From Flectobacillus longus (GTDB taxonomy: Bacteria; Bacteroidota; Bacteroidia; Cytophagales; Spirosomataceae): a stretch of 64,000 bases of DNA. The notes under the pieces are model-generated. The model did not search any database. It saw only the letters and a list, made by a program, of their open reading frames with translations, and had not been told where the DNA came from. The stretch spans positions 1 through 64,000 of the forward strand of contig NZ_JASHIC010000007.1 of the NCBI RefSeq assembly GCF_030056705.1. The letters are read 5' to 3'. The position numbers and the translations under genes were made by a program. Shown here piece after piece: positions 9,187-18,433 of this stretch (within the stretch, counting starts at the first letter, position 1; each line of letters begins with the position of its first letter).

Positions 9187-9747
9187 ATGGCGTTACGCCC
9201 GAATAATAATTACAAAGGGACAAAAAGAGAAGAGGAACCTTACAGAATTAATAATGCTATCCGTGGCGTTCAGCAGGTTCGTCTTGTAGGTGAAAACGTT
9301 GAACAAGGCATCGTTGAGTTCAAACAAGCCTTAGAAATTGCGAGTCAACAAGGATTAGACTTGGTAGAGATTTCGCCAAAAGCAGTTCCACCAGTATGTC
9401 GTGTTATTGATTACGCAAAGTTTAAATACGAACAGAAGAAAAAACAAAAAGAAATTAAAGCCAACGCAGCTAAAACAGTTGTAAAGGAAATTCGTTTCGG
9501 TCCTAACACAGATGAACACGATTTTAATTTCAAGTTAAAACACGCTATCAGTTTCTTGAAAGAAGGTGCAAAAGTGAAAGCTTATGTACACTTTGTTGGT
9601 CGTGCTATCGTATTTAAAGAAAGAGGAGAAATGCTTTTGCTTAATTTTGCAAAAGGTTTGGAAGAAGTGGGCAAGCCAGATGAAATGCCAAGATTGGAAG
9701 GAAAAAGAATGTCTATTATCTTCTCTCCAAAAGTTGTGAAGAAATAG
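9187..9747 (+). CDS. infC: translation initiation factor IF-3
   Basis: IF-3 keeps 30S subunits free and checks start-codon pairing. The 186 residues show the N-terminal domain (YRINNAIR at about 19-26, then the helix [10 protein letters not shown]), the lysine-rich linker ([12 protein letters not shown]) and the C-terminal domain ([14 protein letters not shown], then FKERGE). In many bacteria infC uses a rare start codon for autoregulation; here it is a plain ATG. A strong terminator follows, so rpmI-rplT is not simply read through from infC. Confidence 0.97.
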   Translation: MALRPNNNYKGTKREEEPYRINNAIRGVQQVRLVGENVEQGIVEFKQALEIASQQGLDLVEISPKAVPPVCRVIDYAKFKYEQKKKQKEIKANAAKTVVKEIRFGPNTDEHDFNFKLKHAISFLKEGAKVKAYVHFVGRAIVFKERGEMLLLNFAKGLEEVGKPDEMPRLEGKRMSIIFSPKVVKK

Positions 9748-9838
9748 TATTCAATTTCAAATTCTAGTTTGACTTTGACAATCTAATAAATCTGTAAAGG
9801 TTTATAGGTATATTTCAGGTAAACCCCTGATAATCAAA

Positions 9839-9876
9839 AGCCATTAATGACTGTTCGCAGCATTAATGGCTTTTTA
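9839..9876 (+). terminator. terminator after infC
   Basis: AGCCATTAATG at 9839-9849 pairs perfectly with CATTAATGGCT at 9861-9871, followed by a T-run. This 11-bp stem separates infC from rpmI-rplT. Confidence 0.85.
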
Positions 9877-9993
9877 AGTATTAATGCAAAATAAAATTGT
9901 ATTAATACGCTACTGGCCGTAAGCCATAAGCATTAGGCAAAAAAGGTTTACCTATTTCATGAGAAATACTTTTCAATTTTTAGCTCTATGCAG

Positions 9994-10115
9994 ATGCTTG
10001 GGGCTTTCAGGTAACGGCTTTCGGCGGTGGGTTTTGGAAAAAAGCATGGATGTGGGTAATAAAACATTTTAACACTCTGTGCCTTGTGCCTGTTGCCTCG
10101 TGCCTAAACACATAA
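9994..10115 (+). repeat. ~120-bp dispersed intergenic repeat, copy 1
   Basis: From ATGCTTGGGG to CTAAACACATAA this stretch recurs almost unchanged at 20608-20724. It has about four substitutions, a TTGTGCC unit present only here, and a 2-nt indel. It contains the inverted pair ATGCTT/AAGCAT, a repeated GGCTTTC, and a run of TGCC-type heptamers near the end. It is not coding in any frame that I can follow. Confidence 0.85.
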
Positions 10116-10166
10116 CTTAAATCTTATTCTGCACGATTACTTATTTCTTAAAAATTAATTACTAAC

Positions 10167-10197
10167 GCAATTAATTGCAAACTTTTTTGTATCTTTG
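10167..10197 (+). promoter_or_regulatory. promoter region of rpmI-rplT
   Basis: TATCTTTG at 10190-10197 is a full -7 match, 72 nt before rpmI. GCAATTAATTGC at 10167-10178 is a perfect 12-base palindrome lying over the place where -33 would be, and could be an operator or chance. Confidence 0.5.
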
Positions 10198-10268
10198 CGG
10201 ACTATTTTACCAAGCCAAGACAGAAATGTTAAGGCAATTACTTTTCACAATTTAAACGTTTAACAGAA

Positions 10269-10463
10269 ATGCCAAAAATTAAAACTAAGTCAGGAGCGAA
10301 AAAACGCTTCAAAGTGACTGGATCAGGCAAAATTAAGCGTAAGCACGCTTTCCACAGCCACATTTTAACAAAAAAATCTACTAAACGTAAGCGTAACTTG
10401 GTTCATGATACATTAGTATCATCTTCAGATATGAACAGAGTTACAGCTATGTTAGTATTGTAA
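10269..10463 (+). CDS. rpmI: 50S ribosomal protein L35
   Basis: The 64-residue basic protein starts [24 protein letters not shown], as L35 proteins do, and keeps the HILTKK and KRKRNL motifs. L35 is a late-assembling large-subunit protein. rplT follows 103 nt downstream, the classical rpmI-rplT pair. The gap between them may hold the L20 autoregulatory site known in other bacteria; I see no clear match. Confidence 0.97.
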   Translation: MPKIKTKSGAKKRFKVTGSGKIKRKHAFHSHILTKKSTKRKRNLVHDTLVSSSDMNRVTAMLVL

Positions 10464-10566
10464 TTTTTTTCGGAAATCTAATTTCCATTTAGTTATTGTT
10501 CAACCAGAGAATTGGCCTTAAAGTTTTCTTCAATGAAACGCCAAATTTCAAAAAACAAACAAGATT

Positions 10567-10911
10567 ATGCCACGTAGCGTCAATCACGTAGCGTCGAGAG
10601 CAAGACGTAAAAAAGTGCTTAAATTAGCCAAAGGTTTTTATGGAAGAGGTAAAAACGTTTGGACAGTAGCAAAAAACAAGATCGAGAAAGGTCTTCAATA
10701 TGCTTACCGTGACCGTAAGGTTAAGAAAAGAGATTTCCGCTCATTGTGGATTCAACGTATCAATGCTGCTGCACGTCAAGAAGGTCTTTCTTACTCAGCA
10801 TTCATGGGTAAAGTGAGCAAATCTGGTATCGAATTAAATAGAAAAGTATTAGCTGACTTAGCAATGAACCACCCAGAGGCGTTCAAAGCTGTAGTAGCTA
10901 AAGTAAAATAG
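10567..10911 (+). CDS. rplT: 50S ribosomal protein L20
   Basis: The 114 residues show all L20 landmarks: the basic N-terminal arm [27 protein letters not shown], then [21 protein letters not shown] and SYSAFMG. L20 starts 50S assembly by binding 23S rRNA and represses its own operon in several bacteria. It is the last gene of the rpmI-rplT unit and is followed by a strong terminator. Confidence 0.97.
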   Translation: MPRSVNHVASRARRKKVLKLAKGFYGRGKNVWTVAKNKIEKGLQYAYRDRKVKKRDFRSLWIQRINAAARQEGLSYSAFMGKVSKSGIELNRKVLADLAMNHPEAFKAVVAKVK

Positions 10912-10917
10912 CACAAC

Positions 10918-10957
10918 AAAAGCCGAACCTCTAAGGAAGTTCGGCTTTTTTGTTTTT
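10918..10957. terminator. bidirectional terminator between rplT and the nuclease inhibitor gene
   Basis: AGCCGAAC at 10921-10928 pairs with GTTCGGCT at 10939-10946, with T-runs downstream on the plus strand and A-runs upstream that serve the minus strand. It lies between two convergent genes. Confidence 0.85.
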
Positions 10958-11395
10958 CTAGGTTTCAATCACCTTTGTTTTGATACCCACACAATTTCCT
11001 TCGGTAGGCTTTCCTAACAAATACACCTCAATCTCTATATTTCCTATTCTGTATATTTTTATATCTGTTAAATTGGCTGTTAATAGGGCTTGTAAATCTT
11101 CCGAAGCTTTTAACCAGCCCAATTCTTCTTCTCCAAACCAATCTTCTTTTTTTAATAAAGGTTTAAAAAAAGTTTCTAAATCCCATTCTGAAGTGGTGAC
11201 ATCTGGAGGAATTCCTAAAAATATTTTAAGAGATGCCACATCTGGTGTTCCCTCTATGGCAAATGGAGCATCAAAGAATTCAACCTTTTCATCAGATTCA
11301 CTGGGATAATAAAGGTCAGCTACTAAGGCTGTTATCTTTTCGCCTAAAGATAAATTTGGAGCTTCCTGTGACAAATTGATAGCTGTTTCTGTCAT
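10958..11395 (-). CDS. nuclease A inhibitor (NuiA) family protein
   Basis: The C-terminal half closely follows what I recall of the Anabaena NuiA inhibitor: IYRIGNIEIEVYLLG, then GNCVGIKTKVIET at the end (NuiA ends GISTKVVET). The length of 145 also fits. NuiA binds and blocks the non-specific nuclease NucA. There is no signal peptide, which fits a cytosolic guard against a host or imported nuclease. No NucA-like nuclease is in the window. A TTG-N22-TAAATTTG promoter on the reverse strand (11507-11475) reads into it and overlaps the start of the divergent gene. Confidence 0.82.
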   Translation of the reverse strand: MTETAINLSQEAPNLSLGEKITALVADLYYPSESDEKVEFFDAPFAIEGTPDVASLKIFLGIPPDVTTSEWDLETFFKPLLKKEDWFGEEELGWLKASEDLQALLTANLTDIKIYRIGNIEIEVYLLGKPTEGNCVGIKTKVIET

Positions 11396-11474
11396 AACAC
11401 TGATTTTTATAGATTTTAATCATATTTTAGTTGAATTTATAAAAAGTCTTTCTATTATTGTACTCAACACAAAC

Positions 11475-11507
11475 CAAATTTAAACCCCCATAAAGATGTT
11501 AGAGCAA
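11475..11507 (-). promoter_or_regulatory. leftward promoter for the nuclease inhibitor gene
   Basis: The reverse strand has TTG (11507-11505), a 22-nt spacer and TAAATTTG (11482-11475). The -33 half lies inside the first codons of the divergent plus-strand gene, so the two genes could interfere with each other. Confidence 0.4.
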
Positions 11508-12002
11508 CTCATGGGTCTAATCCAAGACCATTCTCAAGACGCAATCGTTAATAACCCCGCTATTCCTAACGAAAAAAACAATGATGCAATGCAAACTATC
11601 CTTGGTGCCATTACTGGCGGGCTGCAACAGCAAGCTCAAGGCGGTGGTTTAGCTAGCGTTATGGGTCTTTTGGGTGGACAAGCAAATACAGGTGGTGGAA
11701 GTCTTATGTCTAATCCAATTGTAGCAAACATTACTCAGCAAGCAGTAACAGGTTTAATGCAAAAATTTGGACTTGAGAATAGTGCAGCAGCAGGAATTGT
11801 TAGTCAAGTATTACCAGGCGTAATTGGCTCCGTTATTTCAAAAACTAATGATCCAAATGACAATTCATTGAACATGTCAGATTTCACAAACGCATTTAGC
11901 GATGGTAAATTTGATATGAACGATGTATCTAACATTGCAGGCAAATTACTAGGCGGAGACGCTGGTGGCATTGGTGGCATGTTAGGAGGCTTATTCAAAT
12001 AA
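11496..12002 (+). CDS. Gly/Ala-rich small protein, DUF937-like
   Basis: The 168-residue protein has no signal peptide. It is rich in Gly, Ala and Gln, with repeated hydrophobic helices joined by glycine runs (LGAITGGLQQQAQGGG, IVSQVLPGVIGSVIS, GMLGGLFK). The order and composition resemble DUF937/YidB-type proteins, whose function is unknown, but this is a weak call. It stands alone, divergent from the nuclease inhibitor gene, with a strong terminator after it. Confidence 0.65.
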   Translation: MLEQLMGLIQDHSQDAIVNNPAIPNEKNNDAMQTILGAITGGLQQQAQGGGLASVMGLLGGQANTGGGSLMSNPIVANITQQAVTGLMQKFGLENSAAAGIVSQVLPGVIGSVISKTNDPNDNSLNMSDFTNAFSDGKFDMNDVSNIAGKLLGGDAGGIGGMLGGLFK

Positions 12003-12033
12003 TAGAATCATACCGAACCCATTTATATATTCG

Positions 12034-12064
12034 AAGGTGTAAGATTTTTCTTACACCTTTTTTA
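12034..12064 (+). terminator. terminator after the DUF937-like gene
   Basis: GGTGTAAGA at 12036-12044 pairs with TCTTACACC at 12049-12057 around a TTTT loop and is followed by a long T-run. Confidence 0.88.
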
Positions 12065-12363
12065 TTTTATCACTCACCATATTTCTAGTTAAAACTGTGA
12101 TAAAATTTACTCAAGATGAAAAATTGAACAAGTTTCACCTTTATGATAATTGATTTCGTTACAATTTTTTTCTATCACATGACGACTTTACTTTTCTGAT
12201 TATAAGTATTTTCTGATAAAAACTACATTATTAAGGAATAACTTTCTATTATTTATCAGTATTAAAACAGATAGAAATGTGTAGTTTTGACACAATATTT
12301 GTGAAATTAAATTCAATCTATCAATCCCCAATTAACAAAGCGTAATGCTTTTTAACCTCAATT
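12065..12363 (+). promoter_or_regulatory. upstream region of the GH97 gene
   Basis: AT-rich. TAGTTTTG at 12282-12289 is a full -7 match, 75 nt before the GH97 start; no TTG is at the right distance. The absence of -33 fits activator-dependent transcription but proves nothing. No other element is visible. Confidence 0.4.
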
Positions 12364-14301
12364 ATGAAAAAAGTACTATTTATCGCCGCGATGCTTCTGC
12401 GAATTTCCAGCTTCGCTCAGGAAAATGTAAGTATCTTTAGTCCCGACAGGCAATTAAAAGTTAATCTGACTATTACAGATGGAAAGGCAAATTATTCTGT
12501 TACTTACCAAGGTATTAAAGTATTGGAAAATTCGCCGCTGGGACTCATCACAAGCATTGGAGACTTTAGCAAATCGTTGACTTTGGTAAAAAAAGAAGAA
12601 AAGCAAATCGATAAGAATTACCAACAAAGCAGAATCAAAAAATCCGAGGTTCGTTATGTAGCTAATCAGCTAGTTTGTACTGTTTCAAATGCCGAAAAGA
12701 AGGTAATGGAAATTACATTCAACGTAAGTAATAACGATATTGCATTTAGATATGGGCTTGTACCTTTTAAAGAAACTGCCAATTGTATCATCGAAAAAGA
12801 GCTGACAGGTTTTAGTTTTCCAACTCAAACCACTACATTTTTGACCCCTCAGGCTCCCTCAGGAAGTGGATGGATGCGTACCAAACCAAGTTATGAGGAA
12901 GAGTATGAGGCGGATGCTCCACTCAATCAAAACTCCAAATATCGTTTGGGATATACCTTCCCAGCCTTGTTTCATGTCGGCAAAGAAGCTTGGGCTTTAG
13001 TTTCGGAAACAGGTGTAACAGGCGCCTATTGTGGTTCAAAATTAAGTGAATCTAATAATGGTACATTCAGCATTTCATTTCCTGAAAAAGACGAAAACAA
13101 TGGTCATGGAAGTGCGGAGCCAGCAATGGCGTTACCAGCTACGACGCCTTGGCGTACTATTACTGTGGGAACAAGTCTGAAACCAATTGTAGAAACCACA
13201 ATTCCTTTTGATGTTGTTGATCCACTTTATGCTCCTTCTCAGGAATATAAAGCAGGACGTGCTACTTGGAGCTGGATTATGTGGCAAGATGAAAGTATGA
13301 ATTACGATGACCAAATTACCTTTATTGATTTGGCACAAAAATTAGGATATGAGTATATTTTGATGGACGCCCTTTGGGATAAAAATGTAGGATACAAACG
13401 CATGGAAGAACTTATCAAATATGCCCATTCTAAAAAAGTAGATGTGTTTTTGTGGTATAACTCTAATGGTGCATGGAACAATGCCCCTCAAGGCCCCAAA
13501 CACTGCATGGATAATGCCATTGCACGTAAAAAAGAAATGAAATGGCTAAAAGCACAAGGTGTAAAAGGCTTGAAAGTGGACTTCTTTGGAGGCGATAAAC
13601 AAGAAACTATTCAACTTTATGAAGAAATTTTGAGTGACGCTAACGAATATGGCCTTATGATTATCTTTCATGGCTGTACACTTCCTCGTGGTTGGGAACG
13701 AATGTATCCAAACTACGTGAGTAGTGAGGCAGTGCTAGCGTCCGAAAACTTGATTTTCAATCAGCATTTTGATGATAATGAAGCATTTAATGCGTCTCTG
13801 CATCCGTTTATTAGAAACACCGTCGGAAGTATGGATTTTGGCGGTACACTTCTCAATAAGCGTCTTAACAAAAATAATAATGGAGGCAGAACCCGCAAAA
13901 CAACAGATATTTTTCAATTAGCCACTGCCGTATTATTTCAAACTACAGTTCAGAATTTTGCACTTACGCCAAACAATTTGACGGATGTTCCAAATTTTGA
14001 AATTGATTTTATGAAAAAAGTACCTACAACTTGGGATGAAACTGTTTTTGTAGATGGTTATCCAGGGAAATATTGCGTATTGGCACGTCGTCATGGCACT
14101 GAATGGTATTTGGTAGGTATCAATGCTGAAAAAACTGCCCTAAAAATCAATGTAAAATTGCCAATGTTTGCAGGAAAAACCGTTGCAGAATACAATGATG
14201 ATGACAAAAGAAATCCAATTTTTAAGTCAACAAAAGTTAATAGCTCTGGAGAAGCTACTCTAACTATTCAGCCAGAAGGTGGAGTTATATGGGTGAAATA
14301 A
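12364..14301 (+). CDS. glycoside hydrolase family 97 protein
   Basis: GH97 enzymes release alpha-linked glucose or galactose from oligosaccharides in the periplasm of Bacteroidota. The 645 residues fit. There is a signal peptide (MKKVLFIAAMLLRISSFAQ), an N-terminal beta-sandwich (to about 280), a (beta/alpha)8 core from TWSWIMWQDE and a small C-terminal beta domain. In KGLKVDFFGG Asp406 stands where, as I recall, retaining GH97 alpha-galactosidases have their nucleophile, rather than the glycine of inverting SusB-type enzymes. This favours alpha-galactosidase-type activity, tentatively. It is not attached to a SusC/D pair. Confidence 0.9.
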   Translation: MKKVLFIAAMLLRISSFAQENVSIFSPDRQLKVNLTITDGKANYSVTYQGIKVLENSPLGLITSIGDFSKSLTLVKKEEKQIDKNYQQSRIKKSEVRYVANQLVCTVSNAEKKVMEITFNVSNNDIAFRYGLVPFKETANCIIEKELTGFSFPTQTTTFLTPQAPSGSGWMRTKPSYEEEYEADAPLNQNSKYRLGYTFPALFHVGKEAWALVSETGVTGAYCGSKLSESNNGTFSISFPEKDENNGHGSAEPAMALPATTPWRTITVGTSLKPIVETTIPFDVVDPLYAPSQEYKAGRATWSWIMWQDESMNYDDQITFIDLAQKLGYEYILMDALWDKNVGYKRMEELIKYAHSKKVDVFLWYNSNGAWNNAPQGPKHCMDNAIARKKEMKWLKAQGVKGLKVDFFGGDKQETIQLYEEILSDANEYGLMIIFHGCTLPRGWERMYPNYVSSEAVLASENLIFNQHFDDNEAFNASLHPFIRNTVGSMDFGGTLLNKRLNKNNNGGRTRKTTDIFQLATAVLFQTTVQNFALTPNNLTDVPNFEIDFMKKVPTTWDETVFVDGYPGKYCVLARRHGTEWYLVGINAEKTALKINVKLPMFAGKTVAEYNDDDKRNPIFKSTKVNSSGEATLTIQPEGGVIWVK

Positions 14302-14393
14302 CGGGGTTCTATTTCGGATTTTTGATTTCGGATACTGAATTTGTGCCTTTGTCGGAGAAAACTCTGACAAACTTGCGTAAGCAATAATTTTAT

Positions 14394-14434
14394 TTCTTAC
14401 CTAGTCCGAGACTGTGTCTTTAACTAGGTAAGAA
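14394..14434. terminator. hairpin between GH97 and the response regulator
   Basis: TTCTTACCTAGT at 14394-14405 pairs perfectly with ACTAGGTAAGAA at 14423-14434, directly after the response regulator's stop on the reverse strand. A smaller hairpin, GTCGGAG/CTCTGAC with one mismatch, lies near 14351-14368. Together they probably separate the two convergent genes. Confidence 0.6.
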
Positions 14435-15070
14435 TCACTCATTGACAATCTTCTCACGAATCGCCTTTGCCACGGCTTCAGTACCACATTGTACCTGTAA
14501 TTTGAAATAGATATTTTTCAAATGTCGGCGTACTGTCTCTATCGAAATTGTACATTCGTGGGCAATCATTTTATACGAAAAACCTTTGGTCAAATATTCT
14601 AATACTTCCTTCTCTCTCTCTGTTAAATGATAGGAATTGGGGGTAGGCGCAGGTTTTCTAAAGGTCTGCAAAATACGTTTAGCAATTCCTGGTGACATGG
14701 GCGCACCACCTTCAAAAAGCTGTTTTATAGCGCCAAACAGCATACTCGGCGAGTCTTTCTTCAAGATATATCCATCTGCACCGTAGCTCAAACATGCAAA
14801 AAGCCGGTCATCATCTTCAAATACCGTGTGCATGATGACTTTCATGTTGGGGTATTTTTCTTTAACAATTTTTACTCCTGCAATACCATCAATAATAGGC
14901 ATATCAATGTCCATTATGAGCATATCTGGTGACTCAGATTGGATATGCAGAAGAATATTTTCACAGTTATGGTGCGTGCCAACAACCAGAAACTCCTCCG
15001 CAGAATTTATCAGTAATTCGAGTAGTTCACGAAGTTTAGGGTTATCTTCATATATTGCAATTCTATTCAT
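14435..15070 (-). CDS. NarL/FixJ-type response regulator
   Basis: The 211 residues form a receiver domain (1-120) and a LuxR-type DNA-binding domain (about 145-205). The receiver has the acidic pair E8/D9, the phospho-acceptor Asp54 in LIMDIDMP, Thr in MHTVFEDDD and Lys in YILKKD. LTEREKEVLEYLTKGFSYKMIA starts the HTH. No kinase is adjacent; the only histidine kinase in the window is at 42102-45038 and is of the type that pairs with such regulators. The gene is divergent from the HAD gene. Confidence 0.92.
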   Translation of the reverse strand: MNRIAIYEDNPKLRELLELLINSAEEFLVVGTHHNCENILLHIQSESPDMLIMDIDMPIIDGIAGVKIVKEKYPNMKVIMHTVFEDDDRLFACLSYGADGYILKKDSPSMLFGAIKQLFEGGAPMSPGIAKRILQTFRKPAPTPNSYHLTEREKEVLEYLTKGFSYKMIAHECTISIETVRRHLKNIYFKLQVQCGTEAVAKAIREKIVNE

Positions 15071-15202
15071 TATGTTAATTTGGGCTGTAGGAAAAATGTT
15101 ACGTTTAGTGAAGACCTGTCAAATATTTTTTAATATTACAAAACAACAGAATAAATAGATAGATGTAAATAACCTTTTTGGGTCAGATACCTTATTAATG
15201 CT

Positions 15203-15844
15203 ATGCAAACATACAAACACATTATTTTTGATTTTGACGGAACTCTCGCCAACTCTGTTCCTATTTTTTTGAAAATCTACAATGAATTGGCTATAGAAAA
15301 AAACTTTAAGCCTATCACTGCCGAAACTATTCCTCAAATCCGACATTTATCTTATCTCAAACGTGCAGAATATCTCGGAATACCTTTATTTCAAATCCCC
15401 TTTATTATTCCCGTTTTATACAAAAAATACAAACAAAATATTAGCGCGCTACAACCCTACGAAGGAATTTTTGATTTTTTAACAACGCTTCATCAACAGG
15501 GATTCACCTTAGATATTGTCTCTTCAAACAGTAAAGAAAATATCTTACAATTCCTTGAAAATCAAAATTTTACTTATTTTTCAAACATTTACTGTTCAGA
15601 AAATTTTATGGGAAAAGATAAGGTTTTGAAGAAGTTATTAAAAACTACAGATTATCCTTTACAAGCATGTTTGTATGTGGGCGACGAAAACAGAGATATT
15701 GAAGCCTGTATGAAAATTAATATGGATTGCGCATGGGTCAACTGGGGCTATGAAGATGAATTACAGCCGCAGCTACAACATTATCCAAAAGGGCATTTCA
15801 AAACTCATGAGGAACTACAGAGGTTTGTTTTTGGAAAAACCTAA
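15203..15844 (+). CDS. HAD-superfamily hydrolase, phosphoglycolate-phosphatase-like
   Basis: The 213 residues show the HAD motifs: DFDGTLANS (motif I, nucleophile in IIFDFDGT), SSNSKENI (motif II), the lysine in GKDKVLKKLL and VGDENRDIEA (motif IV). The helical cap after motif I fits the Gph/PGMB subgroup, which removes phosphate from small sugars or phosphoglycolate. It lies 135 nt ahead of the polysaccharide ABC transporter on the same strand and could serve sugar-phosphate metabolism there; substrate unknown. Confidence 0.85.
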   Translation: MQTYKHIIFDFDGTLANSVPIFLKIYNELAIEKNFKPITAETIPQIRHLSYLKRAEYLGIPLFQIPFIIPVLYKKYKQNISALQPYEGIFDFLTTLHQQGFTLDIVSSNSKENILQFLENQNFTYFSNIYCSENFMGKDKVLKKLLKTTDYPLQACLYVGDENRDIEACMKINMDCAWVNWGYEDELQPQLQHYPKGHFKTHEELQRFVFGKT

Positions 15845-15979
15845 CCGCTTAATCATTCCTTTATGGGAATTGTTTTTTGGCAAAGAATTTGCTAAAGGCA
15901 AAGTATACACTAGCACCCTTTTTAGCTCAGTAATACTGTTTTTTAAACGATTAATTACATCCAAACTAATGATAATCTT

Positions 15980-16840
15980 ATGAAATTGGACACAAATCAG
16001 ATAGATGATTGGGAATGGGAAATCAAACCATCGGTTGGGTGGTTCGATTTTAGTATCAAAAAATTATTCAATCATGCCGACTTGATTTGGAGTTTTACTA
16101 AGAGAGATTTACAAAGTAGCCATAAACAAACCATTTTGGGCAACTTTTGGTTAGTTTTTCAACCACTTATTACCACAATTGTTTACACTCTTGTTTTTGC
16201 TAATATCATTAAAGTTTCCACAGATGGCATGCCTCCTTTGTTGTTTTATCTGACAGGTAACATGTTGTGGAGCTTTTTTGCGGATAGTATGTTTGGCTCA
16301 TTGTACACCTTCAGGACCAATGCCCATATTTTATCAAAGGTTTACTTTCCAAGAATCATTTTACCGTTGAGTAGCGTATTGGTACAAGCCTACAAACTAG
16401 GTATAAATCTATTGTTCTTTTTTTTAGCAGTTTTGTTTTATCAGTTTTTTACCAATTGGGAAATATCCTTTAACTATAACCTGTTGGCGGTTCCGTTTCT
16501 TCTTGCATTTATGGCATTATATGCCTTGGCGCTGGGTTCGTTTTCTTTTATTCTCACCACAAAATATAAGGATTTAGAAAATATCATCCAGTTGATTATG
16601 CGATTGTACATGTTTGTAACACCCGTATTTTATCCTGTTTCATTAGTTTCGAAAGATTTATCTTGGGCCTTTTGGTTTAACCCCCTGACTTCTATTTTCG
16701 AAAGTTTCAGAGCCTGTTATTCCTCAAGCGAGTTTTGGACAACTGAACTCTTGATTTCATTAGGTTCAATAGCTTTATTTAGTATTGTTGCTTTACTCAT
16801 CTTCAGAAAATTTGAAAGTAAATTCATAGAAGTACTCTAA
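15980..16840 (+). CDS. polysaccharide ABC transporter, permease (Wzm/TagG-like)
   Basis: The 286-residue protein has six predicted membrane segments in the ABC-2 pattern after a cytosolic N-terminal helix. RDLQSSHKQTILGNFWLVFQPL (about 44-65) is the typical entry motif of O-antigen, capsule and teichoic-acid exporters. Its stop overlaps the start of the ATPase gene (TAATGG), so the two are translated together. It would flip undecaprenyl-linked polysaccharide across the inner membrane. Two glycosyltransferases follow. Confidence 0.92.
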   Translation: MKLDTNQIDDWEWEIKPSVGWFDFSIKKLFNHADLIWSFTKRDLQSSHKQTILGNFWLVFQPLITTIVYTLVFANIIKVSTDGMPPLLFYLTGNMLWSFFADSMFGSLYTFRTNAHILSKVYFPRIILPLSSVLVQAYKLGINLLFFFLAVLFYQFFTNWEISFNYNLLAVPFLLAFMALYALALGSFSFILTTKYKDLENIIQLIMRLYMFVTPVFYPVSLVSKDLSWAFWFNPLTSIFESFRACYSSSEFWTTELLISLGSIALFSIVALLIFRKFESKFIEVL

Positions 16841-18063
16841 TGGCCAAACCAGTGATTGAATTTGACCAAGTTTCAAAATCATTTGAAATTGGTAAACTCG
16901 GAAGCGAAACTTTACGTCAAGACTTGATTAAATATTGGAAAAAACTAACTCAAAAAGCTAGTTTGGATTCATCCAATAATACATTTTGGGCATTACAGGA
17001 TATCTCTTTTTCGGTAAATGAAGGCGAGGTAATCGGTATTATTGGGAGAAATGGTTCGGGTAAATCCACTCTCATGAAAATCCTTTCGAGAGTTTTACTA
17101 CCAACTCAAGGACATATTCGTGGCAAAGGAAAAATATCAAGTATTTTGGAAGTTGGGACGGGATTTCATGGAGAACTTACTGGGCTGGAAAATATATTTC
17201 TCAATGCTCAGATTTTGGGTATGAAAAAACATGAAGTAAACCAAAAGCTCGATGAAATCATCTCATTTTCTGGAATCGAAGACTTTATCAATACCCCAGT
17301 AAAGCGTTATTCAAGTGGGATGTATGTTAGATTAGCATTTTCAGTAGCAGCACATCTTGAGGCAGATATATTAATTTTAGATGAAGTATTGGCAGTTGGC
17401 GACGCAGATTTTCAGAAAAAATGCCTGATTAAAATGCGAGAGCTAGCCTCCACACAAGGAAAAACAACCCTCATTATAAGTCACGATATGCAGGCATTGA
17501 GACAGCTTTGTAACCAAATTGTTTATTTGGAAAACGGTAAACTCAAAGAGTTTGGTGCTCCTACTCCGACTATTGCGAAATATCTTTATCAGGAAAAAAT
17601 AGAGTTTTTAGACCAAGATTACGCTTCGCCTGATACAGCTCCAGGAAATCAGTACTTGAGAGTCAAGCGGGTATCAATAACACCTTCTGAAAGAGTAAAC
17701 CAGATTATTTACCGAAACTCTGTACTACGTTTTGAGTTAGAATATTGGAATCTCGTCCCAGAGATTCCAATTATAGTGAGATTGTTTGTATTCAGCTTTT
17801 CTGGAGAATGTCTGATTCAGATTGATACCCCATTGAAAAATTTAGGGAAGCAAAATCTCCATAAAGTTTCGGGAGAAGTCCCAAGCAATTATTTAGGGGC
17901 TGGCTCATATTATTTCTCAGTATACTTCTTGGATGCCTATGAAAAAAAAGTACTTGGTTTTGACACCTGTTTGTCAATTGACTTAGCCAGTGATTTATCA
18001 AATATCTTAGGAGATATGCCTCAGGCATACGTATCCTCCATTTTAAAACTTCAACATAATTAA
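16840..18063 (+). CDS. polysaccharide ABC transporter, ATPase with Wzt-type C-terminal domain
   Basis: The nucleotide-binding domain covers residues 1-250: Walker A GRNGSGKST (69-77), signature YSSGM (157-161), Walker B ILILDE (177-182) and the switch histidine in ISHDM. Residues from about 270 to 407 form the extra beta-sandwich of Wzt/TagH-type ATPases, which in Wzt binds the modified end of the O-polysaccharide and so sets export specificity. This suggests an ABC-dependent O-antigen or capsule. It overlaps the permease gene by one base. Confidence 0.93.
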   Translation: MAKPVIEFDQVSKSFEIGKLGSETLRQDLIKYWKKLTQKASLDSSNNTFWALQDISFSVNEGEVIGIIGRNGSGKSTLMKILSRVLLPTQGHIRGKGKISSILEVGTGFHGELTGLENIFLNAQILGMKKHEVNQKLDEIISFSGIEDFINTPVKRYSSGMYVRLAFSVAAHLEADILILDEVLAVGDADFQKKCLIKMRELASTQGKTTLIISHDMQALRQLCNQIVYLENGKLKEFGAPTPTIAKYLYQEKIEFLDQDYASPDTAPGNQYLRVKRVSITPSERVNQIIYRNSVLRFELEYWNLVPEIPIIVRLFVFSFSGECLIQIDTPLKNLGKQNLHKVSGEVPSNYLGAGSYYFSVYFLDAYEKKVLGFDTCLSIDLASDLSNILGDMPQAYVSSILKLQHN

Positions 18064-18184
18064 ATCTTATTCCAATTTTTTTGTACAAAATAGAAAGTAA
18101 TCGTATTTGGGTTAAAAATGATACCTCGATTTTAAACTAAAATTTATTAATTCTTTTTGTACGAATACCTTTAACGATATTGTT

Positions 18185-18418
18185 ATGAGTAAAACCGCTT
18201 ATTCTCCACGAAAAATCCATCATTGTAGGTTGGAGGAAGGTATTCCTCCTCTCCCAACTGGAGAGGTAGCCTATTATCTTTTCTGGTTTAATAATATTCC
18301 AATGGGACATCTTTGGCTAGACAGTGTCTATCCAAAAGATCTTGCAGAATGGGAAAGGTTCGTCTTAAATGCCTTAAAAAAAGCTTTTTCATATTATTTT
18401 AAACCACTTACTCCTTAA
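18185..18418 (+). pseudogene. N-terminal fragment of an interrupted glycosyltransferase gene
   Basis: A 77-codon frame (MSKTAYSPRKIHHCRLEEG...) ends at TAA 18416-18418. The frame continues without shift through GAA AGT CAA GAG CTA into the glycosyltransferase below. The region has the look of the short N-terminal module (IPMGHLWLD) found before some GT2 domains. One base change would restore a 424-codon gene. It is a nonsense mutation, a sequencing error or, less likely, a real short gene. Confidence 0.6.
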
Positions 18419-18433
18419 GAAAGTCAAGAGCTA

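Noticed and set aside
10464-10566. Possible L20 autoregulatory leader or pseudoknot between rpmI and rplT
   Set aside because: Known L20 sites lie in such positions, but I could not find the required paired segments here, so I do not claim it.
15750-15983. 77-codon frame overlapping the end of the HAD gene and the start of the ABC permease
   Set aside because: It overlaps two well-supported genes in another phase and has a random, Lys/Ser-rich composition.
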